Source: Actinomadura spongiicola | GTDB taxonomy: Bacteria > Actinomycetota > Actinomycetes > Streptosporangiales > Streptosporangiaceae | Reading direction: 5' to 3' | Assembly (NCBI RefSeq): GCF_003432485.1 | Contig: NZ_QVNQ01000006.1 | Coordinates: 434,001-498,000 of the forward strand | Length of the DNA stretch: 64,000 nucleotides | Shown: positions 9,315-17,719 of the stretch, piece by piece | How positions within the stretch are numbered: the first letter of the stretch is position 1 | How the letters are laid out: every line of letters begins with the position of its first letter | Made by a program: the position numbers and the translations under genes | Notes under the pieces: generated by a model | The model's database searches: none | What the model saw: the letters and a program-made list of their open reading frames with translations, nothing else | Told to the model about the DNA's origin: nothing

Positions 9315-11327
9315 GTGACGGACATGGCGAGTGGGTCCGCGATGGCGCGGCTGACGCAGCCCGACCGCGTCTATGTGGGCTGGCGGTACGCGCAGGTGCA
9401 CCCCGATCCGGGGCCGCCTCCGGGGCGTCCCGAGCAGCCCGAACGGGCGGCGGCGGCGCCGCCGGCCCGGCGGCCGCATGAGCATATGGCGGCGCTTCCG
9501 CTGCGGATCGTGTTCGGGGGGACGCTCGCCGGTGTCCTGCTTGTGTTCCTGTGCGGGTTGGTCGGGGTGATTCCGTGGGCGTTCGCGGGTGTGACGGTGG
9601 TGGCGTTCGGGGGTGTGCTGGGGATCACGGGTGGTGCGTTGTGGCGGGACGAGCGGGGTGTGCGGGCGCGGATCGCGCGGGAGCGGGAGGCGGAGGAGCG
9701 CGAGCGTGCGGAGCGGGAGCGGCGGCGGGACGCGGCCGAGAAGGCGTATGCGACGGCCAGGGCGGAGTGGGAGCGGCGCCGGTCGGCCTATGAGGGGCAG
9801 CGGGAGTGGTATCCGGTGGCGGTTCCGCCGGGCGTCGACCGGGTGGACGTCGTCGGCGGGACGCTCGCCGGGTGGTCCGCGGCCGTCACGACGATGGGCG
9901 CGGCCCGGCTGGCGGTGGGGGCGCGGCTCACCGTCATCGACCTGTCGGAGGGGGCGGTCGCGCATGACCTGTTGCGGCTCGCGGCGGACCGGGGCGACGA
10001 CCCGCTCGTGTGGGTGCTGCCCGACGACCTGCCGCGCCTCGACGTCACCCGCGGTCTGAGCCAGGAGGCACTCGCGGACGTGCTGTCGCTGGTCGTCAGC
10101 GCGGGCGAGGCGGAAGGCGGGACAAGGGACCTGTCGTTCGACAACTCGATCCTGGAACGCATTATCGACGTTCTTGGTCCTGAGGCGACGATCCCGCGGA
10201 TCACGGCGGCGCTGCGCGTCCTCGCCCAGGTCGGCGATCCGCGCGACGACCTGCGCAAGGGGCTGTTGACCGAGGAGCAGTTGGAGCGGATCGCGACGCT
10301 GTTCGGGCGGGACGCCACCGACCGGATCGTGGTGCGGCGGGCGTGGGCGCTGGAGGCGCAACTCCGGAAGCTGGAGAAGCTCGCGACCGAGCCGGTGCGG
10401 TTGCCGCCGTCCCGGTTGCACGTGGTGTCGATGGACCGGCGTGCCGGCGTCCTCACCAACCGGATCCTCGGGACGTACGTCACGACGGCGCTCACCCACC
10501 GGATCAGGGAGGCCCCGCCCGGTGGACGCTGGGACCACACGCTGTTCCTCTGCGGGGGGGAGAAGCTGCGCGGCGACGTCCTAGACCGTCTCATCGACGC
10601 CTGCGAGGCCACCGGGACCGGGCTCGTGCTGATGTACCGGTCGATCCCGGGGCATGTCCGGGAGCGGCTCGGGCGGCGCGGGCACGCCGCCGTCGGGTTC
10701 ATGCGGCTCGGCAACCCGGACGACGCCCGTGTCGCCGCCGAGCACATCGGCGCCGGGCGGCCGCTCCTCATCGCCGAGATCACCGAGGCGGCGGGGGAGA
10801 CGCTGCTCGACGTCGCGGGGGAGAGTTACGCCAGTACGGTCGCGTTCGCGCGGCCCCGCGGCGACGGGCTCACCGACCCGGTCTGGTCGCCGCTGCCCGC
10901 GCCCGCCGCGGACGACTCGGTGCTCGTCGAGGGCATCAGTTCCGCGACGGCGTGGGGCCGGACGGTCGAGGCCCGCGATGGCAAGCAGCGGTTCCGTGAG
11001 CTGAGGGTCGAGCCGCCGCAACTCCAGGAACTGCCGCCGACCGCGATGGTGTTCACGCATTCGGGGTCGACGGGCCGCCGCGTCCTGCTGGTCGACGCCA
11101 ATCCCGGCATCATCACTCTGCCGACCGCGCATTCGATGGAGTTCGAGGAGTATCTGCGCGAGCAGGAGGCCCGCGACGCCGAGCCTCCACCGCCGGTCCC
11201 CGAGCCCGAGGAGCTCGTCCGGCCGTCGCGGGCCCGGCATGCGCTGCCGCGTGGCGCGGCGCGGCCGGTCCGGATCGTGCCGCCGCTCCGGCCGAACGGC
11301 AGGCACAAGGCCGATCCCGAAGGTTGA
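9315..11327 (+). CDS. membrane-anchored degenerate HerA/FtsK-like ATPase fold protein
   Basis: A 670-residue protein of unrecognised family. Two hydrophobic helices lie at about 56-105, followed by an Arg/Glu-rich coiled coil (about 112-165). At 181-189 it reads GGTLAGWSA after a VDVV strand, exactly where a P-loop GxxGxGKS would sit; the Lys is Trp. A second strand HTLFLCGGEKL (from 408) resembles a Walker B strand and lacks the usual paired acids. This is seen directly; the reading as an inactive ATPase is inference. It is followed after 49 bases by an intact HerA-type ATPase, so it is probably its structural partner at the membrane. GTG start with AGGGG about 9 bases upstream. Confidence 0.7.
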   Translation: MTDMASGSAMARLTQPDRVYVGWRYAQVHPDPGPPPGRPEQPERAAAAPPARRPHEHMAALPLRIVFGGTLAGVLLVFLCGLVGVIPWAFAGVTVVAFGGVLGITGGALWRDERGVRARIAREREAEERERAERERRRDAAEKAYATARAEWERRRSAYEGQREWYPVAVPPGVDRVDVVGGTLAGWSAAVTTMGAARLAVGARLTVIDLSEGAVAHDLLRLAADRGDDPLVWVLPDDLPRLDVTRGLSQEALADVLSLVVSAGEAEGGTRDLSFDNSILERIIDVLGPEATIPRITAALRVLAQVGDPRDDLRKGLLTEEQLERIATLFGRDATDRIVVRRAWALEAQLRKLEKLATEPVRLPPSRLHVVSMDRRAGVLTNRILGTYVTTALTHRIREAPPGGRWDHTLFLCGGEKLRGDVLDRLIDACEATGTGLVLMYRSIPGHVRERLGRRGHAAVGFMRLGNPDDARVAAEHIGAGRPLLIAEITEAAGETLLDVAGESYASTVAFARPRGDGLTDPVWSPLPAPAADDSVLVEGISSATAWGRTVEARDGKQRFRELRVEPPQLQELPPTAMVFTHSGSTGRRVLLVDANPGIITLPTAHSMEFEEYLREQEARDAEPPPPVPEPEELVRPSRARHALPRGAARPVRIVPPLRPNGRHKADPEG

Positions 11328-11376
11328 TCATCCGGTTTCGTTGGCGTGGCGGCGGGCGGGCGGTAAGGATGCTGGG

Positions 11377-14300
11377 GTGACCACGCCGCCTGGTTCGCCG
11401 CCCCCCGGAATGCAGCCCTATCGAAGGGGAGCAGCGCCGCCGCCCGCGACGCGGGGAGAGGAGCCCCCGGGGCCCTGGTACCGGATCCAGGCGATTCCGG
11501 CGCCGCAGCGGGACGCGTCCGCCGAGTGGGACTTCGTCAGTGTGCTGCCCGCCGCGCTGTCGGCGGCGCGGCTCGGCAGGTCGTTCGTCGTCGGGTGGCT
11601 GTCGGCGGGCGGTGGAGCGCCGCTCGAACTGATCACCAACGCGGGTCCGATCGGCACGCCCGAGCCCGGCGGGGAAGCGCACGGGTTGCTGTTCCCGAGC
11701 GGCGGGCGCGGCGTGCCCGTGGGGGACGGGTGGTTGCGGCAGGCGGAGCGGATGGTGTGGACGCGCTGTCCCGGCCGCCTCGCCCCGCAGGTCGGACGTG
11801 CGGACGCCGGCCCCGGCCTGTTCGAGGCGACGCTCGTGACGCTGATGGAGCGGCCGTTCGGCTGGTTCGTCGTCGCCGACCCGTGCGACGAGCGGCTCAT
11901 CGACACCGAGATGCGGGAACTGCACCACGAGCTGCGGATGCTGCGGCGCGGTGAGGACGAGCAGGCGCGGCTCGCGGTGGCGCGGGCGGACCAGCGGCTC
12001 GCGGAGCTGGACGCGTTCCGCGAGGCGGGGCTGTGGCAGGTCAGGGTCCTGGCGGGGGCGGCCACGGAGGCGGAACTGGGGCAGATCGCGCCGGTGCTGG
12101 TCGGGTCGATGGAACTCGGCCACCACCCGTACCGGCTGAGGTCCGGGTACGGCAGCGGCTCGTTCCGCGCGATGCTCCAGCGGGCGCCGACCGAAGGGCC
12201 CGCAACGGTGCGTTCGGTCGCGGAGCCGGAGCAGCGGTTCCCGTTCGTCGCGACGGCGGGCGCGCTGGCGGCGTTGGCGGGACTGCCGCGCCGCGAGGTC
12301 CCGGGCCTGCGGGTGCTGGACGCCGGGTACTTCGACGTCACGTCCGAGACGGACGGGGACGCGGAGGAGGCACGGATCGAGCTGGGCGCCATCCTCGACG
12401 GCCAGGACCGGCAGGTCGGACGGTTGACCGTCCCGCGTTCGACCATCAACCGGCACGTGTTCGTGACGGGAGCGACGGGCGCGGGCAAGTCGCAGACCGT
12501 CCGGCATCTGCTGGAGCAGTTGACGCGGGCGGGCATCCCGTGGCTGGCGATCGAACCGGCGAAGTCGGAGTACGCGGCGATGGCGGGACGCATCGCCGAC
12601 CTCGGCGGCCCGGTCACGGTCGTGAACCCGTCCGACCCGGGTTCGGTGCCACTGTCGGTGAACCCGCTCGCGCCCGAACCCGGCTACCCGGTGCAGGCGC
12701 ACATCGACATGGTGCGGGCCCTGTTCCAGGCAGCGTTCGACGCCGAGGAGCCGTTCCCGCAGATCATGGCGCAGGCGTTGCAGCGCGTCTACGAGAACAA
12801 CGGGTGGGACGTCGTGACGGGCGCGGGCGTACCCGGCTCGCTCATCGAACCGGCCGTACCGACGCTGGAACAGTTGCAGAACGCCGCGCTCCAGGTCATC
12901 TCCGACGTCGGTTACGGCCGGGAACTGATGGCGGACGTGCAGGGTTTCGTGGACGTCCGGCTCCGTTCGCTGCGCATCGGCTCGGCCGGACGGTTCTTCG
13001 AGGGCGGTCACCCGGCCGACATCGGCGGGATGCTCCGCGACAACATCGTCCTCGCCATCGAGGACGTCGCGAACGACGAGGACAAGGCGTTCCTCATGGG
13101 GACGCTCATCATCCGCATCGTCGAGCACCTGCGGATGCGGGAACGCGGCCGCGACGGCTCAGACCCCTCGTGGGATCCGCGGCGCCGGACGGGCGGCCCC
13201 GCCCTCCGGCACGTCATCGTCATCGAGGAGGCGCACCGGCTCCTCCGCAACCGCGGCCCCGAACGCACCAGCTCGCACGCCGTCGAACTGTTCGCCGGGA
13301 TGCTCGCCGAGATCCGCGCGTACGGGGAGGGCATCATCGTCGCGGAGCAGATCCCGACGAAGCTCGTCCCGGACGTCATCAAGAACACGGCGTTGAAGGT
13401 CGTGCACCGGCTGCCCGCGTTCGACGACCGGCACCAGGTCGGCGCGGCGATGAACCTGGACGACGACCAGTCCCGCGAGGTGGTGTCGCTGCGTCCGGGT
13501 GTCGCGGCCGTGTTCGCCGACGGGATGGACCGTCCGCTGCGGGTCCGGGTCCCGCTCGGGGAGGGCCGCGAGGGGGAGCGGCCGGGCCCGCCGCCGCCCG
13601 TGGACGGCCGCCGCTCCGCCGCCTGCGGCTGCGAATGCCGCTCCGGACGGGCCTGCACCCTGTACGAGCTGCGCGAGGCCGACCTGGTCGCCGGGCATCC
13701 CGACTGGGCGTGGCTGCGGTTGTGGGCGGAGACGCTCGTCCTCGCGCATGTCGTGAACCGTCCGATGCCCGCCGTGCCGCCGGAGCTCGCACGCGCCTGG
13801 TCCCGGCTGACCCCGCGGCTGCGGGAGTGCGCGCTCGCGACCGTGCTGGAGCGCGCGGTGACGCGGCGGTCCCGGGCGCTGCGGACCGCGTATCCGCCGG
13901 CCGAGCTGACCGCCGCCGTCGCCGAGGTCGCCGGGCGGCTCCTCACGGGCGGCGCACCCGGCACGGCGCCCGGCCCGGACTGGGTCATCCCGCAGGTCAG
14001 ATGGCTGCACGAACTGGACCGGCTGTTCCCCTTCGGCGGCGGCGCCCCCGACAAGCACGCGCCCGCCCCACCGCTGGACTACCCGCTTCCCGGCCTGAAG
14101 CAGCCACCGGACCCGAAGCTCGGCCACCGCCTGCGCGCCCTGCGCCGCCACCCGCTGTCGATGGAACTCGAACGCAACCGGCCCGTCGCCCTCACCGCCC
14201 TCTACGGTGACGACGACCATGCCGGTTTCCACGAGGACCTGTCCGTCGTCGCGATCGGCTTCGAGGAGGACGAGCAGATCGGTCACGTCGCCGCGACGAT

Positions 14301-14427
14301 GGGCGTCGTCGAATGGCTGGACCCGGTCCTGAGCTGGTTCGAACGCTTCGTCGCGCCGTTCGAGGACCCCTCCGCAGGTCTACCCTTCCTCGGCCGCGTC
14401 CCGGGGACGGAAACCGACGCTGAGTAA
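11377..14427 (+). CDS. HerA/DUF87-type ATPase
   Basis: A 1016-residue P-loop ATPase of the HerA/FtsK superfamily. Walker A GATGAGKS is at 365-372, followed by the family strand LAIEPAKSEY. Walker B HVIVIEEAHRLL starts at 612. A later VAEQIPTKLVPDVIKNT segment contains the sensor-type Gln and conserved NT of DUF87 proteins. After the ATPase core is a Cys-rich ACGCECRSGRAC patch that could bind metal, then a helical C-terminal domain. The N-terminal approximately 320 residues have no recognised domain. Such ATPases pump DNA or protein in conjugation, repair or phage-defence complexes. No NurA, SIR2 or DUF4297 nuclease partner is adjacent. GTG start with AAGGA about 9 bases upstream. Confidence 0.85.
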   Translation: MTTPPGSPPPGMQPYRRGAAPPPATRGEEPPGPWYRIQAIPAPQRDASAEWDFVSVLPAALSAARLGRSFVVGWLSAGGGAPLELITNAGPIGTPEPGGEAHGLLFPSGGRGVPVGDGWLRQAERMVWTRCPGRLAPQVGRADAGPGLFEATLVTLMERPFGWFVVADPCDERLIDTEMRELHHELRMLRRGEDEQARLAVARADQRLAELDAFREAGLWQVRVLAGAATEAELGQIAPVLVGSMELGHHPYRLRSGYGSGSFRAMLQRAPTEGPATVRSVAEPEQRFPFVATAGALAALAGLPRREVPGLRVLDAGYFDVTSETDGDAEEARIELGAILDGQDRQVGRLTVPRSTINRHVFVTGATGAGKSQTVRHLLEQLTRAGIPWLAIEPAKSEYAAMAGRIADLGGPVTVVNPSDPGSVPLSVNPLAPEPGYPVQAHIDMVRALFQAAFDAEEPFPQIMAQALQRVYENNGWDVVTGAGVPGSLIEPAVPTLEQLQNAALQVISDVGYGRELMADVQGFVDVRLRSLRIGSAGRFFEGGHPADIGGMLRDNIVLAIEDVANDEDKAFLMGTLIIRIVEHLRMRERGRDGSDPSWDPRRRTGGPALRHVIVIEEAHRLLRNRGPERTSSHAVELFAGMLAEIRAYGEGIIVAEQIPTKLVPDVIKNTALKVVHRLPAFDDRHQVGAAMNLDDDQSREVVSLRPGVAAVFADGMDRPLRVRVPLGEGREGERPGPPPPVDGRRSAACGCECRSGRACTLYELREADLVAGHPDWAWLRLWAETLVLAHVVNRPMPAVPPELARAWSRLTPRLRECALATVLERAVTRRSRALRTAYPPAELTAAVAEVAGRLLTGGAPGTAPGPDWVIPQVRWLHELDRLFPFGGGAPDKHAPAPPLDYPLPGLKQPPDPKLGHRLRALRRHPLSMELERNRPVALTALYGDDDHAGFHEDLSVVAIGFEEDEQIGHVAATMGVVEWLDPVLSWFERFVAPFEDPSAGLPFLGRVPGTETDAE

Positions 14428-14449
14428 CGAACGATTCGTTTATTACTCA
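14421..14449 (+). terminator. hairpin overlapping the end of the HerA gene
   Basis: TGAGTAA and TTACTCA form outer arms and AACGAA/TTCGTT (14426-14431/14435-14440) inner arms around CGA. It straddles the stop codon. It could be a terminator/attenuator or, because AACGAACGATTCGTT is palindromic, an operator for the next gene. Confidence 0.4.
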
Positions 14450-14522
14450 CCGTCTGTCGGGCGTTGGCGCTAAATTCTGTCACGGACGTACTCCGCACCG
14501 AACCTGTGGAGGGTCGAACCCC

Positions 14523-16361
14523 TTGGACGTGCAGACGGACAGCCCCCCGAGCGCCACCTTCTTCCGTCACGGGCCGGGCCGGGAACCTTCCACCGGCCCG
14601 ATGCAGAGCCTCACTCGCTACATGGCCGCCGCGACGTACCTGGACAAGGGTCTGTGCGACACAGTCATCAGGGAGTACGTGTACGACTGGCATCGCGCGA
14701 TCGTCCCGTCCCACGGCTACGACCTCGAACCGGTCATCAGGCACGCCCGTCGGGCCCGCAGGATGCGGATCGTCCGCGACCTCCTCATCGGCGTGCTCTG
14801 GTTGTCCCTGCTGGTCCTCCTGCCCGACCTGATGGTCTCCTTCGCGTTCGCGCTGGGCTACTGGGCGCTGCTGGTCCGCCTCTGGCGCCGTTTGTCCTGG
14901 CCGGGACGGTTCTTGCTCCTGCTCGCACCGACCTTCCTGACGGTGAGCGCGGCGGTCTTGGCCGCGGGCCTCCGGGAGGCGGCGGTCAACGCGGGCGTAC
15001 CGCCGGTGGAATTCGTGCTGGCCGCCGCCTTCACCGTTCTGGTCGTCGCGGCGACGCTGTTCGGGTTGTTCTCCATCGTGGTCGTCGGCCATCTGGCGCT
15101 GGTCCTGCGGCGGCTCGCCCGGGATCTCGCACCCGGGGCGGACGGCCCGGGGCCGGGCGGCGGCGGCACCCGGTTCGAGAACGCGCTGGCGCGCGTCCGG
15201 GCGTCCCAGAACGGCAACGTGACCCTGTGCGAGGGCGACAACCCGTTCCTCGGCGCGGGTGACCCACGCGGGAAGGAGGCGAAGGTGTGGTCGGTCATCG
15301 TCGAACTGGACCGGAAGACGCCGAACCTTCTCGGCAAGCCGTCATCGCCGGACCCGCTGTCGCTCGACAAGGACGCCGTACCCGCGACAGTCGACCCCGT
15401 GGTGATGCACGACCGCATCCGCGCGAAGCTCCTCCAGATGCGGGACGACTCGACGCCCGGCGGTGACGGGGAACGTCCGCTGCCGACGAACGAGCGCATC
15501 CACGGGCTCGTCACCGGCTGGCAGGTCGTGGCGCGCGGCCGGTGCGTTCAGCGTCCACGTCCGGTGGACGCCTTCACGCAGGACGGATACGAGGGTCATC
15601 CGCTCATCGACCCGGCCGGGCCGCTCCCGTTCTCGGTGGCGTCGCAGGAGACCGTGGAGGCGGCCGTCCGGCACCCGCAGAGCGGTATCCGCTGTTTCCA
15701 GCGCGTCTCGGTCGGCGCTCAGGGGCAGTCGATCCGGACCCCGGACGGCCGTGTCGTGGCCCCCGCGGAGGAGCAGGACACGGCGATGTCGGCGTTCGTC
15801 CACCTCGCCGTCGAAGGCCGGATGCTGTACGCGCAGTTCGTCGTGACCGTGCTGCCGCCCGTCCACGCCGGGTTCAAGATCGTGGACGAGTTGCCCGTCT
15901 GGGGCGCTGGAAGACTGGTGTGGAACGCGTTCCGCCTGACCTTCCCCCGGGTGCTGTTCACCGCGCCGCTGCTCGCCCCCTTCCGGCTCGTGTCGGCGCT
16001 GTGGCGGATCATGCGGGAGGCGTCGGCGGCGGACGCGCCCGGCGACCCGAGGGCGAACCTCGTCCACGACTACGGCGCCAGGATCAGCGTCCGCGAACTG
16101 GTGGCGGACGCCGACACCCAGGACCTGTTCCAGGAACTCGACGTCGACAAGTACACGCGGCTCATCGAACGTCGTGTCAACGAGGCGCTCCTCGACTACC
16201 TCGGCGACGAGTGCGGCATCGACGTGTCCGCGTACCGGACGCAGGCGAGCGTCATCATGAACCAGGGGGTCATCATGACCGGCGGCTCCGTGACCGGCCA
16301 GATCGCCGCCGGTGAGCGCGTCCAGCAACGGCAGGGCGGCACCGACCGCATCAACCCGTGA
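14523..16361 (+). CDS. three-helix membrane protein with large cytoplasmic region, unknown family
   Basis: A 612-residue protein with hydrophobic helices at about 85-120, 124-145 and 160-193, and the rest probably cytoplasmic. TTG start chosen because GGAGGG lies 9 bases upstream; an ATG at 14601 is the alternative. The C-terminus (about 580-600) carries IMTGGSVTGQIAAGERVQQ, a Gly-spaced motif repeated in the next small protein. The gene follows the HerA ATPase after 95 bases and overlaps the next gene as GTGA. It may anchor or regulate the ATPase assembly. No enzymatic motif is recognised. Confidence 0.65.
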   Translation: MDVQTDSPPSATFFRHGPGREPSTGPMQSLTRYMAAATYLDKGLCDTVIREYVYDWHRAIVPSHGYDLEPVIRHARRARRMRIVRDLLIGVLWLSLLVLLPDLMVSFAFALGYWALLVRLWRRLSWPGRFLLLLAPTFLTVSAAVLAAGLREAAVNAGVPPVEFVLAAAFTVLVVAATLFGLFSIVVVGHLALVLRRLARDLAPGADGPGPGGGGTRFENALARVRASQNGNVTLCEGDNPFLGAGDPRGKEAKVWSVIVELDRKTPNLLGKPSSPDPLSLDKDAVPATVDPVVMHDRIRAKLLQMRDDSTPGGDGERPLPTNERIHGLVTGWQVVARGRCVQRPRPVDAFTQDGYEGHPLIDPAGPLPFSVASQETVEAAVRHPQSGIRCFQRVSVGAQGQSIRTPDGRVVAPAEEQDTAMSAFVHLAVEGRMLYAQFVVTVLPPVHAGFKIVDELPVWGAGRLVWNAFRLTFPRVLFTAPLLAPFRLVSALWRIMREASAADAPGDPRANLVHDYGARISVRELVADADTQDLFQELDVDKYTRLIERRVNEALLDYLGDECGIDVSAYRTQASVIMNQGVIMTGGSVTGQIAAGERVQQRQGGTDRINP

Positions 16362-16741
16362 CCGAACCGGAGGACGGCATGACGAAGCACGGTGACCGGG
16401 GCATCAGCATCGGCGGCAACGCCCACGTGTCCGGGATGGTCGCCACCGGCGACAACGTCACCCAGAACCAGCAGGTCAGCGTCGCCTCGTCGGGGGATGC
16501 CGCGGCGGTGCTCGAACGGATCGAGCGGATCGAACGGCTGCTGGACCAGTACGCCGCGGAGGTCCCCGAACTCGACAGGGCCCGCAGGGACCTCGCCGAC
16601 GTGCGTGAGGAGGCCGAGTCGGACGACGCGGACCCCGAGCGGGTGGAGGGAGCCCTGGAGCGGCTCGGGCGACGCGTGGGCGGAGTGGCGGTGCTGGCCG
16701 AGGCGGTCGGGCAGCTCGGCGCCGCCATGGGCGTCGGCTGA
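16358..16741 (+). CDS. small coiled-coil protein with Gly-rich motif
   Basis: A 127-residue soluble acidic protein of unknown family. Residues about 12-37 read ISIGGNAHVSGMVATGDNV, which mirrors the C-terminal motif of the upstream membrane protein (GGSVTGQIAAGERV). The rest is a predicted coiled coil (LERIERIERLLDQYAAEVPEL and following). GTG start overlaps the upstream stop (GTGA), so the two are coupled and their motifs may mediate co-assembly. Similar Gly-spaced motifs occur in actinobacterial signalling and conflict proteins, but I cannot name a Pfam family with confidence. Confidence 0.6.
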   Translation: MTEPEDGMTKHGDRGISIGGNAHVSGMVATGDNVTQNQQVSVASSGDAAAVLERIERIERLLDQYAAEVPELDRARRDLADVREEAESDDADPERVEGALERLGRRVGGVAVLAEAVGQLGAAMGVG

Positions 16742-16748
16742 CGCCGTC

Positions 16749-17618
16749 TCAGATGTCGTCGGCGGTGCGCTCGACGAGACCGGCCTGCCGTGCGATCGGC
16801 GACCAGTAGCCGATGAACTCGTTCTTGGCGTCGCTGGCCCGCTGGTTGACGCCGATGACCTCGCTCTCGGGCGGGCAGCCGGGCGCGACGTCGAGATAGC
16901 GCTGGTTCGACTCGGCGGACGCCTCCAGCGCCCGGATCAGCGCCTCCTGCATCTGGGTGCCGCCGGTGAGCGCGTCCACCTTCAGGGCGCGGGCCTTCTC
17001 CAACTGCGACGTGCGGGCGTCCAGGACGCGTTGCAGGCCGCTGCGCTCGCAACCGCCGACGACCACCGTGCCGAGGTCGGACCGGGTCGTCGCCATGTCG
17101 GCCAGCAGCACGTCGACCGCCCTGGCCTGCGCGTCGGCCGCCTGCGTGTCGGCGGGCTCGCTCTCGGGGACCACGTTCGGGGACTGCCGCGTCGACGCCC
17201 CGCCGCCGCCTCCGGATCCGGCGGACGGATCCGACCCGCTCGGCCAGAACACGATGCCGAGGGCCACCACGACGAGCAGGACGACGCCCGCCACGAGGAG
17301 GTACGGGGCCTTGCTCCGCTTCGGCGGCGCGGGCGGCCGCCAGATCGCGGGCTCGGCCCACGGCTCGGGCGACAGCCGGGTCGACGTCTCCTCGGACGGC
17401 GGCATCGGGTTCGTGTAGTCGGGCGGCGGCGCCGGGATCGTGAACTCGGGCGGCGGCGCAGGAGCCGTGGACCCGGGCGGCGGCATGGGAGGCGGATACA
17501 CGGACGACGGGTCGGGCGCCGTCGCGTCACCGCCGGGCGGGACGTTGAGGGGCGCGTTGCAACGCGTACACCGGGGCAGCGCCGACGTGGTGTCGCTTCC
17601 GCAGCCCGGACACCGCAT
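16749..17618 (-). CDS. zinc-ribbon, single-TM protein with extracytoplasmic domain
   Basis: A 289-residue protein. The start was chosen at the ATG preceded by AGGGGG rather than 12 codons upstream. An N-terminal zinc ribbon (Cys3, Cys6, Cys17, Cys20) is followed by a Pro-rich linker (to about 100), one TM helix (about 105-124) and an exported helical domain with two conserved-looking Cys residues. The exported domain is clearly related to that of the next gene on the same strand (LEKARALKVDALTGG versus LARTRRLQVTELTKG; FIGYWSPIA versus FVVLWNPVA). It converges on the HerA cassette with 7 bases between stop codons. Role unknown. Confidence 0.65.
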   Translation of the reverse strand: MRCPGCGSDTTSALPRCTRCNAPLNVPPGGDATAPDPSSVYPPPMPPPGSTAPAPPPEFTIPAPPPDYTNPMPPSEETSTRLSPEPWAEPAIWRPPAPPKRSKAPYLLVAGVVLLVVVALGIVFWPSGSDPSAGSGGGGGASTRQSPNVVPESEPADTQAADAQARAVDVLLADMATTRSDLGTVVVGGCERSGLQRVLDARTSQLEKARALKVDALTGGTQMQEALIRALEASAESNQRYLDVAPGCPPESEVIGVNQRASDAKNEFIGYWSPIARQAGLVERTADDI

Positions 17619-17719
17619 GTGGCCCCCTACCCGGTGAGATTCGACCGTGACCAAGATAATGCGCCGTCACGGGACGACGACCATCCGTGCCTAGGTCGAA
17701 ACCGGGTCGTGACCGGCCG

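Noticed and set aside
9114..9481. An open frame beginning in the G-rich tract (from about 9125)
   Set aside because: It only spans low-complexity G-rich DNA and then overlaps the start of the next gene in a different frame.
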